Shown: piece after piece, positions 16,674 through 25,555 of the stretch
Position numbering within the stretch: the stretch's first letter is position 1
Layout: every line of letters begins with the position of its first letter
NCBI GenBank assembly: GCA_029553955.1
Contig: JAKPJZ010000215.1
Coordinates: 1 to 57,817 of the forward strand
Origin: Chloroflexota bacterium
Lineage (GTDB): Bacteria; Chloroflexota; Anaerolineae; SpSt-313
Length of the DNA: 57,817 nucleotides
Reading direction: 5' to 3'
The notes under the pieces: model-generated
What the model saw: the letters and a program-made list of their open reading frames with translations, nothing else
Told to the model about the DNA's origin: nothing
The model's database searches: none
Translations under genes and position numbers: made by a program

Positions 16674-17032
16674 GGCACCCTCCGTATGCTGAACGGCGCG
16701 TCGCGCGGCACCACGAGCTGCAGCGCCGCGCCGGCGGCGCTCAAGCCGATCAGGATGGCCAGGCCGCGCTGTGGCGACCAAGCGCCGCAATAGAGCATGA
16801 CGCCGGCGACCAGCGCATCCAGCGCCAGGCTCGCGGCGACGGCGAGGGTCACATCGGCCAGGCGGTCGCCGGTGCGCAGCAGGCCCACCAGGGCCATGCC
16901 CGGGCACAGCAGCAGGAACCACAGCGCCAAGAGCGAACGCAGCGGGATCTGCAGATCAACGAGGACGACCAGTCCGGTCGCGAAGGCCGAGATGGTGATC
17001 AGCGCTGGCCAGAGCCGATAGCGCGGCTTCAT
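16670..17032 (-). CDS. Small membrane protein, four membrane spans
   Basis: A 120-residue hydrophobic protein with about four membrane spans (for example LITISAFATGLVVLV and LLALWFLLLCPGMALVGLL). The LLCPGMALVGLL segment recalls small membrane proteins found with glycosyltransferases in archaeal and Chloroflexota surface loci, but I cannot name a family. The ATG overlaps the stop of the large membrane protein gene (ATGA) and the stop overlaps the next GTG, so it is translationally coupled on both sides. Confidence 0.65.
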   Translation of the reverse strand: MKPRYRLWPALITISAFATGLVVLVDLQIPLRSLLALWFLLLCPGMALVGLLRTGDRLADVTLAVAASLALDALVAGVMLYCGAWSPQRGLAILIGLSAAGAALQLVVPRDAPFSIRRVP

Positions 17033-18900
17033 GACTCTGCCACCTCCTGCGTGCCGGCGAGCACCCAGATCGTCGCCGTGTCGTTGGCAAACACCCGGCT
17101 GAGCGCGGGCGATGTGGCGATGGCCTGCTCGAGCGCGGCCCACGACTCGCTCGGGTAGCCCATCTGCAGCATCTCGTCGCGCTGGCTGCGGGTGAGGATC
17201 AGGTAGGTCGGCCCGCACTCGGCCTCGGCTGCCACGTAGGCGACGACCTCGTCGACCGACTTGGGCATCCGGCCGCCGGCGACGCGGCAGTAGCTGTATG
17301 CCTCCCAATCGTGGTACTGCCATGGCAAGTTGGGCGAGATGGAGACAAAGGCCGAGTAGCGCGGGGCGTGGTCGTAGAGGTACTCGACCGCCTCCAGATC
17401 GCTGGCCGTCATGTGCTCGGCGCGTTCGTTGCCGAAGCGACAGACGATCAGGCCGGCGAACAGTAGTGCGCTCGCCAGGCAGAGGGCCACCGTCGTGCGT
17501 ACGCCACGGCCCGCCTCGGGGGCGGGGTAGAAGAGCATGGCCGCGAACAGGGCCACGAAGGGCAGCGCAAAGAACTGCACGCGCAGCAGCATCTCGCCGC
17601 CGTAGGCCTGCAGCGCCAGGAGCGGGATCGGCGCCACGGCGAGCAGGGCGCCGGTCAGCTCCCAGTGGCCGTGGCGAAGCCGGCGCACCGCACCCGCCAA
17701 CGCCAACACCCAGATGAGCCCGGTCATGACGACGCGCAGGTTGACCACCACGATGTGCAGCGGGCTGCCGGCCATGTGCCCGGTCAGGTTGGCGTCGAGC
17801 ACCTCGCCGACCCGGCCCACCTCACGCAGCATGCCGGCCAGGTTGCCCGAGAGATAGGCCATGGCCATAAAGATGATCCAACTGGCGGTGAGCACCGCAG
17901 AGAGCAGCGGCAGGCTGCGCAGCGGGCAGCGGCGGAAGACGACGAGCAACACGAGGGCCGACAGCGTCACGAACGGCGTGAGCTGGTGGCTGGCGGCCAT
18001 CACGGCGAGCAGCAATACCACAATCAAGTGCAGGCCCGTCCGCTGCGCCTCGCCGCTCGGCGCCGAGGGGGCCTCGCGCGGCGCCAGCAGGCTGCGCAGC
18101 AGGCCCCGCAGCCGCCCGGCCTGTGGCCCCGTGGCCGGCGGCACGTGCACCGTTTTGAACCAGCGCAGGAGGATGGCCACCACGGTCAGGTACAGGAAAA
18201 AGCCAAATGCCTGCGGGCTGAAGTAGTCCTGGGCGATCCAGTTGTTGAGGTAGAACAGCCATACGCTCAGCCACACCACGCGACGATCGTCGCTGAACGC
18301 GCGAAAGATCATCAGCAGCGGACCCAGGTAGAGCAGGCCAAAGAACACCGGCGCCCAGGCGAGGAACGGGAGTGCGTTCTGCAGTCCGGCGATCTCGGTC
18401 ACGAACCCCGAGAGGATAAAGAAGCCTGGCCAGTTGAAGCGCGCTTCCAGATGGGGCGCCACGCGGCCGGTGCGCGTGATGAGCTCGATAAAGCCGACGT
18501 GCTTCCAGGCGGTGGCAAACCGCGGCACGTCTTCGACCATCGCGGTCATGCCATAGAGCATCACGATGGCGAGCGCAGTCAGCCCCAGGAGGAGCCGCTC
18601 GTTGGGCCGGCGCGGCCGCAGCGCCAGACCGTAGCAGACGATGAGCACGGTCAGGCTGGCATACACCGGCAACGGCAGCACCGAGATAAGCCCCAGGTCG
18701 TTCATGCGCGCCACATCGACGGCGTGCAGCCCCAAGATCCAGGTCACCAGCGCCCAGGCCAGGGCGATGAGCCCCCAGAACCAGGGCGTCAGCGCCGCGC
18801 GCTCCAGGGCCGCGGCCCCCGCTGCCAGCCGCGCAATCAGGCTGGCGTACGGGCGCTCTCTCTGGCGCGGCTGCGCTCTCAGGCCTGCCTCTACAGACAT
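17029..18900 (-). CDS. Large multi-span membrane protein, GT-C or polymerase-like
   Basis: A 623-residue protein with about twelve or more membrane spans followed by a C-terminal soluble region of roughly 120 residues. Between early spans there is an external loop with EDVPRFATAWKHVGF and EARFNWPGFFILSGFV, the layout of GT-C glycosyltransferases or O-antigen-polymerase-like proteins, which act on lipid-linked sugars outside the membrane. The C-terminal region includes HAPRYSAFVSISPNLPWQYH. The ATG at 18900 overlaps the preceding gene by 10 bases. I infer a role in polymerising or transferring the glycan flipped by the preceding gene product; the exact family was not identified. Confidence 0.6.
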   Translation of the reverse strand: MSVEAGLRAQPRQRERPYASLIARLAAGAAALERAALTPWFWGLIALAWALVTWILGLHAVDVARMNDLGLISVLPLPVYASLTVLIVCYGLALRPRRPNERLLLGLTALAIVMLYGMTAMVEDVPRFATAWKHVGFIELITRTGRVAPHLEARFNWPGFFILSGFVTEIAGLQNALPFLAWAPVFFGLLYLGPLLMIFRAFSDDRRVVWLSVWLFYLNNWIAQDYFSPQAFGFFLYLTVVAILLRWFKTVHVPPATGPQAGRLRGLLRSLLAPREAPSAPSGEAQRTGLHLIVVLLLAVMAASHQLTPFVTLSALVLLVVFRRCPLRSLPLLSAVLTASWIIFMAMAYLSGNLAGMLREVGRVGEVLDANLTGHMAGSPLHIVVVNLRVVMTGLIWVLALAGAVRRLRHGHWELTGALLAVAPIPLLALQAYGGEMLLRVQFFALPFVALFAAMLFYPAPEAGRGVRTTVALCLASALLFAGLIVCRFGNERAEHMTASDLEAVEYLYDHAPRYSAFVSISPNLPWQYHDWEAYSYCRVAGGRMPKSVDEVVAYVAAEAECGPTYLILTRSQRDEMLQMGYPSESWAALEQAIATSPALSRVFANDTATIWVLAGTQEVAES

Positions 18901-21227
18901 TGCAGCACCGCCTCGATGTTGCGACTCAGCCAAATCCGATGGCCCGCGTAGCGTGCCGACTGGGCCAGATTGCTGGCCGCCTGCTGCAGCCAGCAGAGGA
19001 GCACCAGGGCCTGCGGCTCTACGGCCGCGCTGCCCAGCGCCGCGCAGCTCTCATCGATGAGCGCTTGCTCCTGCGGCAGCCACACCTCGCCGCCCAGGAA
19101 CGCCACCACGACCTCGCCCAACTCGCGCCGTTGCACGATCATGCGGGTCGAGAGCAAGAGGTGCGCCAGGTCGAGCTGGGGCAGGTTGGTGGGCTGCGCC
19201 CGGTCCCAGTCGATGATGCCGGTGATCTCACGGCCGTTGCCGGTGGCCAGCAGGTTGCCCGCCCACAGGTCGCCGTGCGTCCAGCCGGCGCACAGGCTGC
19301 GTCCGGCGAGCTCGCCACACAGCCGCCCGTGCAGGCGCTCGAGGGCCCCGGCGTAGCGCGCCGAGCAGCCCGCTGTGGTGACGGCGCTGACCGGGCGCGT
19401 CACCCAGCGGTCGAGCAGCGCCGTGTCGATCACCACGCCGGCGGCCGTCGCCCGGTGCAGCTCGCCGATGGCACTGGCCGCGGCGGCCAATGCCTGCCGG
19501 CGTGCTGTGGGGTCGGCCAGCAGGTGGCGCGCGTCGCGGCCCGGCAGCAGCGGCAGCGCCTCGTAGGCGTGCCCGGCGATCTCGCCTGTGGCCAACGGCA
19601 CGGGCAGCAGCCGGCGCCACTGGCCGAGCCGCTCATCGGCGGCGAGAGCGGCGAGGGCGGCGCGCTCCCGCTCCAGGCTCACCGCCCCCCAACGGTCAAG
19701 CGCGAGCTTGACGACGGCGCGCGGCCGGCCGGCGGCCCCGGCGAAGCAGGTCGCTACGCCATCCTGCGCCTGTACCTGGCCCAGCATGCGCCAGGGCGCA
19801 GCGCCCTGGCCTGCCGGCGTAGCAATCTCGGGCAACAGCCGGGCGGCGAGCCTGGCGGCCTCACGGCGGCAGCGCAGGTCGCGCATGCGGTGCCGCGACG
19901 CGTCGAGCAGTGCGGCGGGTGGCTGGCCGCGCAAGGTCCGGAAACAGCGCGCCTGGCTGAGCAGAAGGGCGGCCGCAACGATCGTCTGGCCGGCCAGCCA
20001 GGCCCAGCCCGCGCCCACCAGGCCCATGGTGCGCAGCAGCACGGCGCTCAGCCCCAACACGGTTGCACAGAGCGATGCCAGCACTGCAAACACAGCGCCC
20101 ACGCGGCGCTGCACGCGGGCTGCACTGACATAGAGGGCCGTCACCATGTGAGGGATGGCCGAGAGCGCGCACAGGCGCAGCAACTGGGTGCCCTCCGCGG
20201 AAAAAGACTCGCCGAAGAGGCGCAGCACAAGCGGCGCGCCGGGCACGAGCAACGCTACCACCGGCACGACGATGCGCGCCGCCTGCAACAACGCGCGCTG
20301 ACGGTAGAGGGCGAGGCCGGCGCGGTCTCGCGCGCCCTCGACGATGAGCGACGCGCCCATGTGCGCGCCGACGTTGTAGAGCGTTTCGACGATGGTGAAC
20401 GAGAGGTAGTAGTAGGCGGCCGCCGCCGGGCCGGCCAGCTCGAGCACCATGAGCGGCGGGATCGAGAGCGCCGCCAGCCAGCACAGCGCACCCAGATAGT
20501 CGCCGGCCACGTAGCGGGCGACGACGGAGGGGGTGCAAAGCTCGGCCTGCGCCGTGCCCGCCGGCGCATGTGTGGGGATGAGCCGGCGGAAGATGAGCCA
20601 GTTGGCCGGCGCCAGGCACAGCGTGTGGGCCGCCGTCCACGAGGCGAATATGCCCCACTGCGCCAGCGCGCCGGCAAAGGCGAACAGCAGGATGAGCTTG
20701 CCCAGCGCAAAGGCCGCGTTCTTGAGCGGCACCCACGCCGCCTGGCGCAGGCCGGTCAGCACGCTATCCTGCAGGCTAAAGATGCACCAGGCAATAGTAG
20801 CGGCGGCAAACCAGATAGCCATGGCGGGCGTGGCGCGCAGATAGCCGAGGTGGGGCGCCCAGAAACCGATGCCGGCGATGAACGCTGCGCTCACCAGCGC
20901 CGCCATGACGGCGACAATGGTGGACACCATGCCCACAAAGCGCCACGTGCTCGTCCCCGCAGTGGGAATGAAGCGGATCGACGCGCCCGTCAGGTTGAGC
21001 TGCGAGATGCCTGCCAGGAACATCATCGTCGAGATGGCGGTAGAGCTGAGGCCCACGCTCTCGGCGCTGTACAGGCGCGCGGCGACGACCCAGTACACCA
21101 TGCCCAGGCCCGACGACATCGCCGAGCTGAGCATGAGCGCATAGGCGTTGCGGTAGAGCGGCGTGCGCACGTGCGCCGCCAGGCTTGCCAACAGTGCAGG
21201 CGACGCGCGCTTCGTCTTGACTGACAT
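18891..21227 (-). CDS. Polysaccharide flippase fused to an APH-type kinase domain
   Basis: A 778-residue fusion. Residues about 15-475 form a MOP/Wzx-like flippase with some 12-14 membrane spans (YRNAYALMLSSAMSSGLGMV, then VGLSSTAISTMMFLAGISQL), as in O-antigen and teichuronic-acid export. Residues about 500-778 form an aminoglycoside phosphotransferase/choline kinase-like fold: VVKLALDRW supplies the candidate ATP-binding lysine, HGDLWAGNLL (His651, Asp653) is the catalytic loop, and IIDWDRAQ (Asp673, Asp675) the metal-binding motif. All key kinase residues appear intact, so it may phosphorylate a sugar or lipid intermediate at the inner face. The ATG at 21227 is chosen because the flippase starts there. 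Flippases normally lack such a domain. Confidence 0.85.
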   Translation of the reverse strand: MSVKTKRASPALLASLAAHVRTPLYRNAYALMLSSAMSSGLGMVYWVVAARLYSAESVGLSSTAISTMMFLAGISQLNLTGASIRFIPTAGTSTWRFVGMVSTIVAVMAALVSAAFIAGIGFWAPHLGYLRATPAMAIWFAAATIAWCIFSLQDSVLTGLRQAAWVPLKNAAFALGKLILLFAFAGALAQWGIFASWTAAHTLCLAPANWLIFRRLIPTHAPAGTAQAELCTPSVVARYVAGDYLGALCWLAALSIPPLMVLELAGPAAAAYYYLSFTIVETLYNVGAHMGASLIVEGARDRAGLALYRQRALLQAARIVVPVVALLVPGAPLVLRLFGESFSAEGTQLLRLCALSAIPHMVTALYVSAARVQRRVGAVFAVLASLCATVLGLSAVLLRTMGLVGAGWAWLAGQTIVAAALLLSQARCFRTLRGQPPAALLDASRHRMRDLRCRREAARLAARLLPEIATPAGQGAAPWRMLGQVQAQDGVATCFAGAAGRPRAVVKLALDRWGAVSLERERAALAALAADERLGQWRRLLPVPLATGEIAGHAYEALPLLPGRDARHLLADPTARRQALAAAASAIGELHRATAAGVVIDTALLDRWVTRPVSAVTTAGCSARYAGALERLHGRLCGELAGRSLCAGWTHGDLWAGNLLATGNGREITGIIDWDRAQPTNLPQLDLAHLLLSTRMIVQRRELGEVVVAFLGGEVWLPQEQALIDESCAALGSAAVEPQALVLLCWLQQAASNLAQSARYAGHRIWLSRNIEAVLQCL

Positions 21228-21288
21228 GCTCGACCTCACCAGTCTCCGCAAGGACTCGTCAGATAACACGAACGCCGGCCCTGGCAAC

Positions 21289-22551
21289 CTACCGGAGATG
21301 GGACTCGTCGCCCTCGGCATCGTGGCGATAGCCGGGCCATGCGTTGCTGCCATCCGGCTCCGAGCCCCAAGAAGGGCCCATATCGGGCTCGTGCGCAGCG
21401 TCAAACCCGGTTGCCGGCCTTGGGCGTTGCGCTCCGACAGGCTGCCAGACATCTCTGAACCCTATGATGCGCTTCACCAGGCCGCGCAGTGCGCGGTCCA
21501 TCGCCGTGAGCGGCAGCCGCTCGACCTTGTACTCGGTGTTGGGCTGCGCCACGGCGCCGAAGCGGGTCTTGTACTGCGCCAGCGATTGCGATGCGCCCGA
21601 TTCGCCCATGTGGTAGTAGCGGCAGCCGGCGCGGCAGGCATCCTCGATGGCCAGTCGCTGCAGCAGGTAGTTGGCCCGCGTGGGCCCTGCCAGCTCTTTG
21701 TCCATGACGCCGCGCGCATAGCTCGCGTTGGCGCCCTGCAGCACCACGATGGCCGCCGCCGCCCGCTCGCCCAGCCAGGCGACCCAGAGCTGGGCGCGCT
21801 CGCCTAACGTGCGCAGGATCGCCTGTAGCTTGGCCGGCGAGTCGCGCCGCTCGCCGCGCCAACGGGCCAGCCACGGCGGCTCGTGCTGCTGCTCGGCCCA
21901 GCGGCTCAATGACCGCTCGTACAACGTATGGTACACGGGCAAGAGGCGGCCGCTCGTATCGCGCTCGACGCGCAGCCCAGCCCGCTCGGCCTTGCGCACG
22001 GCGCCGCGCGCGCTGTGGGTGAAGCGCTGCGACCAGACCGTGGCGAAGCCGCCTTCCAGGTCGAGCGTGTGCGACAGACGCGGTACGGCGACGATGCCGC
22101 GCCCCTGCAGACCGGCCCACAGCGCGGCCTGCACCGGGTTGGTGCGCAGCGAGATGCGCAGCACCCGCCGGCGGGCCAGGTCGCGCACGACGGCGGCGAT
22201 CTCTTCGGCCTGCGGCCCGCCGGGGGCCAGCAGACCACCGATGCCCCAGCCCCAGGGCAGCGAGGCCTCTATGGCGAGCGGGCCGGGCAGCCCGCGCCGG
22301 CGCACCAGCGGCAGCACCAGGCGGCGCCCGTTGCCCGTCTCGTACAGGCGGCTCGCGTCCTCGTACGTGCCCGATGCACAGATGCAATCGAGCCAGTCGG
22401 GCGTCTGCGAGACGAGGGCATTGGGGTCGGCAGCCAACACTGCGAGCCACGCCTCCCGCGGCGCCGGGCTGGTCACACCGACGATCAGGCCGCCCAGGGC
22501 GTCGCCCGTCACGGGCGCCTGGCGGCGATACTCAGCGACAGTGCATTCCAT
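21289..22551 (-). CDS. FemAB/GNAT-like acyltransferase
   Basis: A 420-residue protein of the FemAB/Acetyltransf_6 type, a double GNAT fold that transfers amino-acyl or acetyl groups in cell-wall and polysaccharide synthesis. Supporting features are LPLVRRRGLPGPLAIEASLPWG in the first half and, in the second, HSARGAVRKAERAGLRVERD, YERSLSRWAEQQHEPP and YYHMGESGASQSLAQYKTRFG, which match the C-terminal GNAT half. The last 50 residues are low in order. The ATG overlaps the preceding fusion gene by 43 bases. It probably decorates the surface polymer or its lipid anchor. Confidence 0.8.
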   Translation of the reverse strand: MECTVAEYRRQAPVTGDALGGLIVGVTSPAPREAWLAVLAADPNALVSQTPDWLDCICASGTYEDASRLYETGNGRRLVLPLVRRRGLPGPLAIEASLPWGWGIGGLLAPGGPQAEEIAAVVRDLARRRVLRISLRTNPVQAALWAGLQGRGIVAVPRLSHTLDLEGGFATVWSQRFTHSARGAVRKAERAGLRVERDTSGRLLPVYHTLYERSLSRWAEQQHEPPWLARWRGERRDSPAKLQAILRTLGERAQLWVAWLGERAAAAIVVLQGANASYARGVMDKELAGPTRANYLLQRLAIEDACRAGCRYYHMGESGASQSLAQYKTRFGAVAQPNTEYKVERLPLTAMDRALRGLVKRIIGFRDVWQPVGAQRPRPATGFDAAHEPDMGPSWGSEPDGSNAWPGYRHDAEGDESHLR

Positions 22552-25331
22552 AGCATCCCCCAGCGGCCGGTCTCGGGCGCGGCCAAGATTCTGAACAGCA
22601 GCCGGGTGTCGGGTGGCAGGTCACCCGGCGCGCATTGTGGGCAGCCGCCGGGCTTGTGACCCAGCACGCGGGCCACGGCCAGCGCCAAGCCTCGCTGCCA
22701 GCGCGGCCGCAGCGTCGCCACACCTGCCTGCCCCAGGCTACGTGCGGCGTTGCCGGGCGCGAACGCCATGGCCGCCAGGCGCAGCATGGGCAGGTCGGCC
22801 GCCGAGTCGCCCACGGCCAGCCTGAGCGGTGTGCTGGCGCTCACGTCGCCCCCCAGGTCGGCGACGAGCGCGCGCAGGCCCACGCCCTTGTCGACGCCGG
22901 CCGGCACGAAATCGGTCTGCGCCTCGCCCGGCACCGGGTGCAGGCGCCCGGCGACGCCGGCGACGGCGAGCGCGGCCGCCACCGTCGCAGCGTCGAGGCC
23001 GCGACGGCTGCCGTGGGCGTCGACGCGGTAGGCGCGCACGCTGTACTCATGTCCGTCTTCGAGGGCGACGCCCAGCTCGCCCAGCGCGCGGCGCAGCGCG
23101 TCGAGGTCTGCGCCTTGGCCGGCCGAGAGCAGTGACCGCACGCGCCCGGTGGCGTGGTCGTAGGTGACGGCGCCATACTCGGCCACGCCGCCGGCGAGCG
23201 GGTAGCTGTGGCAGCGCTCGCGCACCTCGCCCAGGCTGCGGCCGGTGGCCAGGATGGGCCGGTAGCCGTGCCGCGCCAGCGCGCGCAGCGCCAGCGCCCC
23301 TGCCGGCGACAGGCTGGGGAAGCCCATGGCGGTCGTCTCGAGCACGCCGTCGATATCGATGGCGACGAGCTCGCCGCCGGCCGGCGCGGCCACGTCGTGG
23401 AACAGCACCTCGGCCCAGTAGCGTTGCATGGCGCGCGCCAAAGCCTGTCGGGCGGCGCTGGGCATGACGGCGCCCAGGCGCCGTTCGCGCCAGAGATAGG
23501 CCAGTTGGTAGAGTAGCCAGCGCTCCGCGCCGATAGCCTCACCTGTGAGGGCCTCGTACGTGGCCCGCAGGTGCAGCGCCGCAGCAGCGGCCGCCGGTGA
23601 GAGCGGCGCCGCCACATCGAGGCCGGCGGCCAGGCTGGCGATGTCAAAGGCAGCGTCGTGGCAGGCCATCTGCTTGGGCCCGCCTGCAAAGGCACGCCCT
23701 TCCCAGCCGGCTTTGAGTGGCGGCTTGCCCGGCATGCCCCTGAACCAGAGCGCCGGCGCCATGTTGCCGTCGATCACACAGGGCTGCGCCACACGCGTGA
23801 GCCGCAGCATAGCGCGGTCGACGCCGAGCACGCGCGCGGCCGTCCACCCCGAAGCGTAGGCACGGCTGACGATGTTGGCCGCCACCTCCCACGCCGGCCA
23901 GAGGCCCCAGAACCCGGGCGTGGCGTCGACAGCGGCGGGCAGGGCCATGCGGCGCTCGGCCACGTAGGCGGCTATGCCTGCGACCTCGTCTGGCGTGACG
24001 CTCTCGGGCGAGGCGGCGAGCGCACGGCGCGCCGGCAGCCAGGCGCGGTACAGCAGCCCCGCGCGCAGCCCGTACACCTGCGGCAGGTAGCGGCGCAGCG
24101 GACGCGCGGCTGCCAGCACGTGGCGCCCCAGGTAGCCCAGCCCAGCGCCCTTGACCAGGACCCGCTGCTGCTGCTGCCCGCCGCCCTCGCCGGCCAGGCG
24201 CACGCTGTAGAGCGCCCGCGCGTGGCTGCGGCCGCCCGGATTGGGTTTGAGCGGCAGGCGCTCCACATGGGTCACGCGCGTGGCGGGGCCCAGCAGTTCG
24301 CTGAGCGCCGCTCGCACCGCCGGCGCCGCAAACTGCTCGTGGATGGCCCACTTCTGCCAGGGCAGGAGCACGGCCTCGTATTTGCCTAGCGCCGGCGGGA
24401 AGGTGCCCGGCGCGCCAAAGAGCTGCAGCAGCAGGACGATGGCCGCCGTGGGGACGTCGCATGCCTCGAGCATCGCCGCCGCCCGCACAAGCGAGCCGCC
24501 GGTAGCGGGCGGATCGTCGGTGAGCAACACCAGGCCGTCGCAGCGTACGACCGCCTGCAGCAGCGCCCGCTCTTGTGGCCAGAACGGACGGCCGGGACGC
24601 AGGGTCAGCACGCTGACATCGACATAATCATTGTGCTTGAGATATGATGCGTAGAGCGGCGCCAGATAGCTGCCCGATGTGCGCAGCCCCACCACAAGCA
24701 GGCGCCGGTGGCGGTCGGGCCAGCGCTGGGCGAACTCGGCCACGGTCCGCGCGAGGTCGGCGGGCTGCTGGTCGAAGCGGGTGAAGCAGGGCGGCAGGCG
24801 CAGGACCTCGTGGAGCAGGCCCTGCGGAAAGAGCGGCAACGATGCGACCACAGCCTCGCCGGCGAGGCTGGCGCGCGAGCCGGCGACCACCGGCGGCTCG
24901 CCGGCCACGGCGTCGGCGAGCTCCTGCACCAGGGTGGCGAGCCCGGCCTGCCAGGCGGCGACGCGCTGCGTGGCGGCGCTGCGCCGGCGCAGCCAGGCGA
25001 GCGCCCGGCCCAGGGCTGCGGCCAGCGACCCCGCCCAGCGACCAAACGGCGGCCGCAGCGAGGCCAGATAGCCGGCGATCTGCCCCAGTGCGAACGGATC
25101 CGGATGCAAATAGTCCTCGGCGATCTGGTTCATGCCGCAGGCCAGCAGGTAGGCGTCGAGCCAGGCGCCGCGGCGCAGCTCGAGCAGGAACAACTGGCCG
25201 AGCTCCGCCAGGGAGCTCAGCGGGCTGCTGAGCGTGAGCGCGGCGTGCTCGCCGGCCGCTGCGCGCTGGCAGCGCGCGCTCTCATCTAGGTTCGCCGACA
25301 GCACCTGGGTGGCCGGACATAACTGGTCCAT
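22509..25331 (-). CDS. Phosphoribosyltransferase / kinase-like / HAD phosphatase fusion
   Basis: A 940-residue soluble fusion. Residues about 190-330 look like a type I phosphoribosyltransferase: LLVVGLRTSGSYLAPLYASY, then a PRPP-loop-like LLTDDPPATGGS. Residues about 350-620 resemble a degenerate APH-type kinase, with RVLVKGAGLGYLGRH near the start and CVIDGNMAPALW plus CHDAAFDIASLAAG where the catalytic and metal loops would be; the usual HxD is not obvious. Residues about 655-890 are a HAD phosphatase of the Cof/sucrose-phosphatase group: AIDIDGVLE (Asp659, Asp661), ILATGRSLGEV and LAVGDSAADLPML. The first 185 residues are unassigned. GAGGAGAGCAGG precedes the ATG at 25331. I infer synthesis of an unusual ribosyl or phospho-sugar precursor for the surface glycan. 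Confidence 0.75.
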   Translation of the reverse strand: MDQLCPATQVLSANLDESARCQRAAAGEHAALTLSSPLSSLAELGQLFLLELRRGAWLDAYLLACGMNQIAEDYLHPDPFALGQIAGYLASLRPPFGRWAGSLAAALGRALAWLRRRSAATQRVAAWQAGLATLVQELADAVAGEPPVVAGSRASLAGEAVVASLPLFPQGLLHEVLRLPPCFTRFDQQPADLARTVAEFAQRWPDRHRRLLVVGLRTSGSYLAPLYASYLKHNDYVDVSVLTLRPGRPFWPQERALLQAVVRCDGLVLLTDDPPATGGSLVRAAAMLEACDVPTAAIVLLLQLFGAPGTFPPALGKYEAVLLPWQKWAIHEQFAAPAVRAALSELLGPATRVTHVERLPLKPNPGGRSHARALYSVRLAGEGGGQQQQRVLVKGAGLGYLGRHVLAAARPLRRYLPQVYGLRAGLLYRAWLPARRALAASPESVTPDEVAGIAAYVAERRMALPAAVDATPGFWGLWPAWEVAANIVSRAYASGWTAARVLGVDRAMLRLTRVAQPCVIDGNMAPALWFRGMPGKPPLKAGWEGRAFAGGPKQMACHDAAFDIASLAAGLDVAAPLSPAAAAAALHLRATYEALTGEAIGAERWLLYQLAYLWRERRLGAVMPSAARQALARAMQRYWAEVLFHDVAAPAGGELVAIDIDGVLETTAMGFPSLSPAGALALRALARHGYRPILATGRSLGEVRERCHSYPLAGGVAEYGAVTYDHATGRVRSLLSAGQGADLDALRRALGELGVALEDGHEYSVRAYRVDAHGSRRGLDAATVAAALAVAGVAGRLHPVPGEAQTDFVPAGVDKGVGLRALVADLGGDVSASTPLRLAVGDSAADLPMLRLAAMAFAPGNAARSLGQAGVATLRPRWQRGLALAVARVLGHKPGGCPQCAPGDLPPDTRLLFRILAAPETGRWGMLWNALSLSIAARRP

Positions 25332-25379
25332 CCTGCTCTCCTCACCAGCGAAGCTTGGCCTCAGCCCGACAAGGATATC

Positions 25380-25526
25380 CACCGCAGAGGCGCAGAGAAC
25401 GCGGAGGCGGTAGAGGCGTGGCGACCCCTGTGAGCCGAGCTGTCCGCGGGCCAAGCCCTCGGTGCGCAGGCCTCGGGACGCAGGCCTCGCTTCTGCAACC
25501 TCTGCGCCCTCTGCGCCTCTGCGGTG
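25380..25526. repeat. Inverted repeat in a 224-base operon gap
   Basis: CACCGCAGAGGCGCAGAG (25380-25397) and its exact reverse complement (25509-25526) bracket about 110 bases, and CTCTGCGCC recurs in tandem in the right arm. The repeat sits between the deacetylase gene and the fusion gene, the only large gap of the operon, and may attenuate transcription there. Confidence 0.65.
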
Positions 25527-25555
25527 ACATCTTGCCTCCATCGTTGAGCATCTGC

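Noticed and set aside
18900..21224. A 774-codon plus-strand frame opposite the flippase-kinase gene
   Set aside because: Low-complexity Arg/Gln/Gly/His-rich translation with no domain; the minus-strand gene has intact kinase and flippase motifs.
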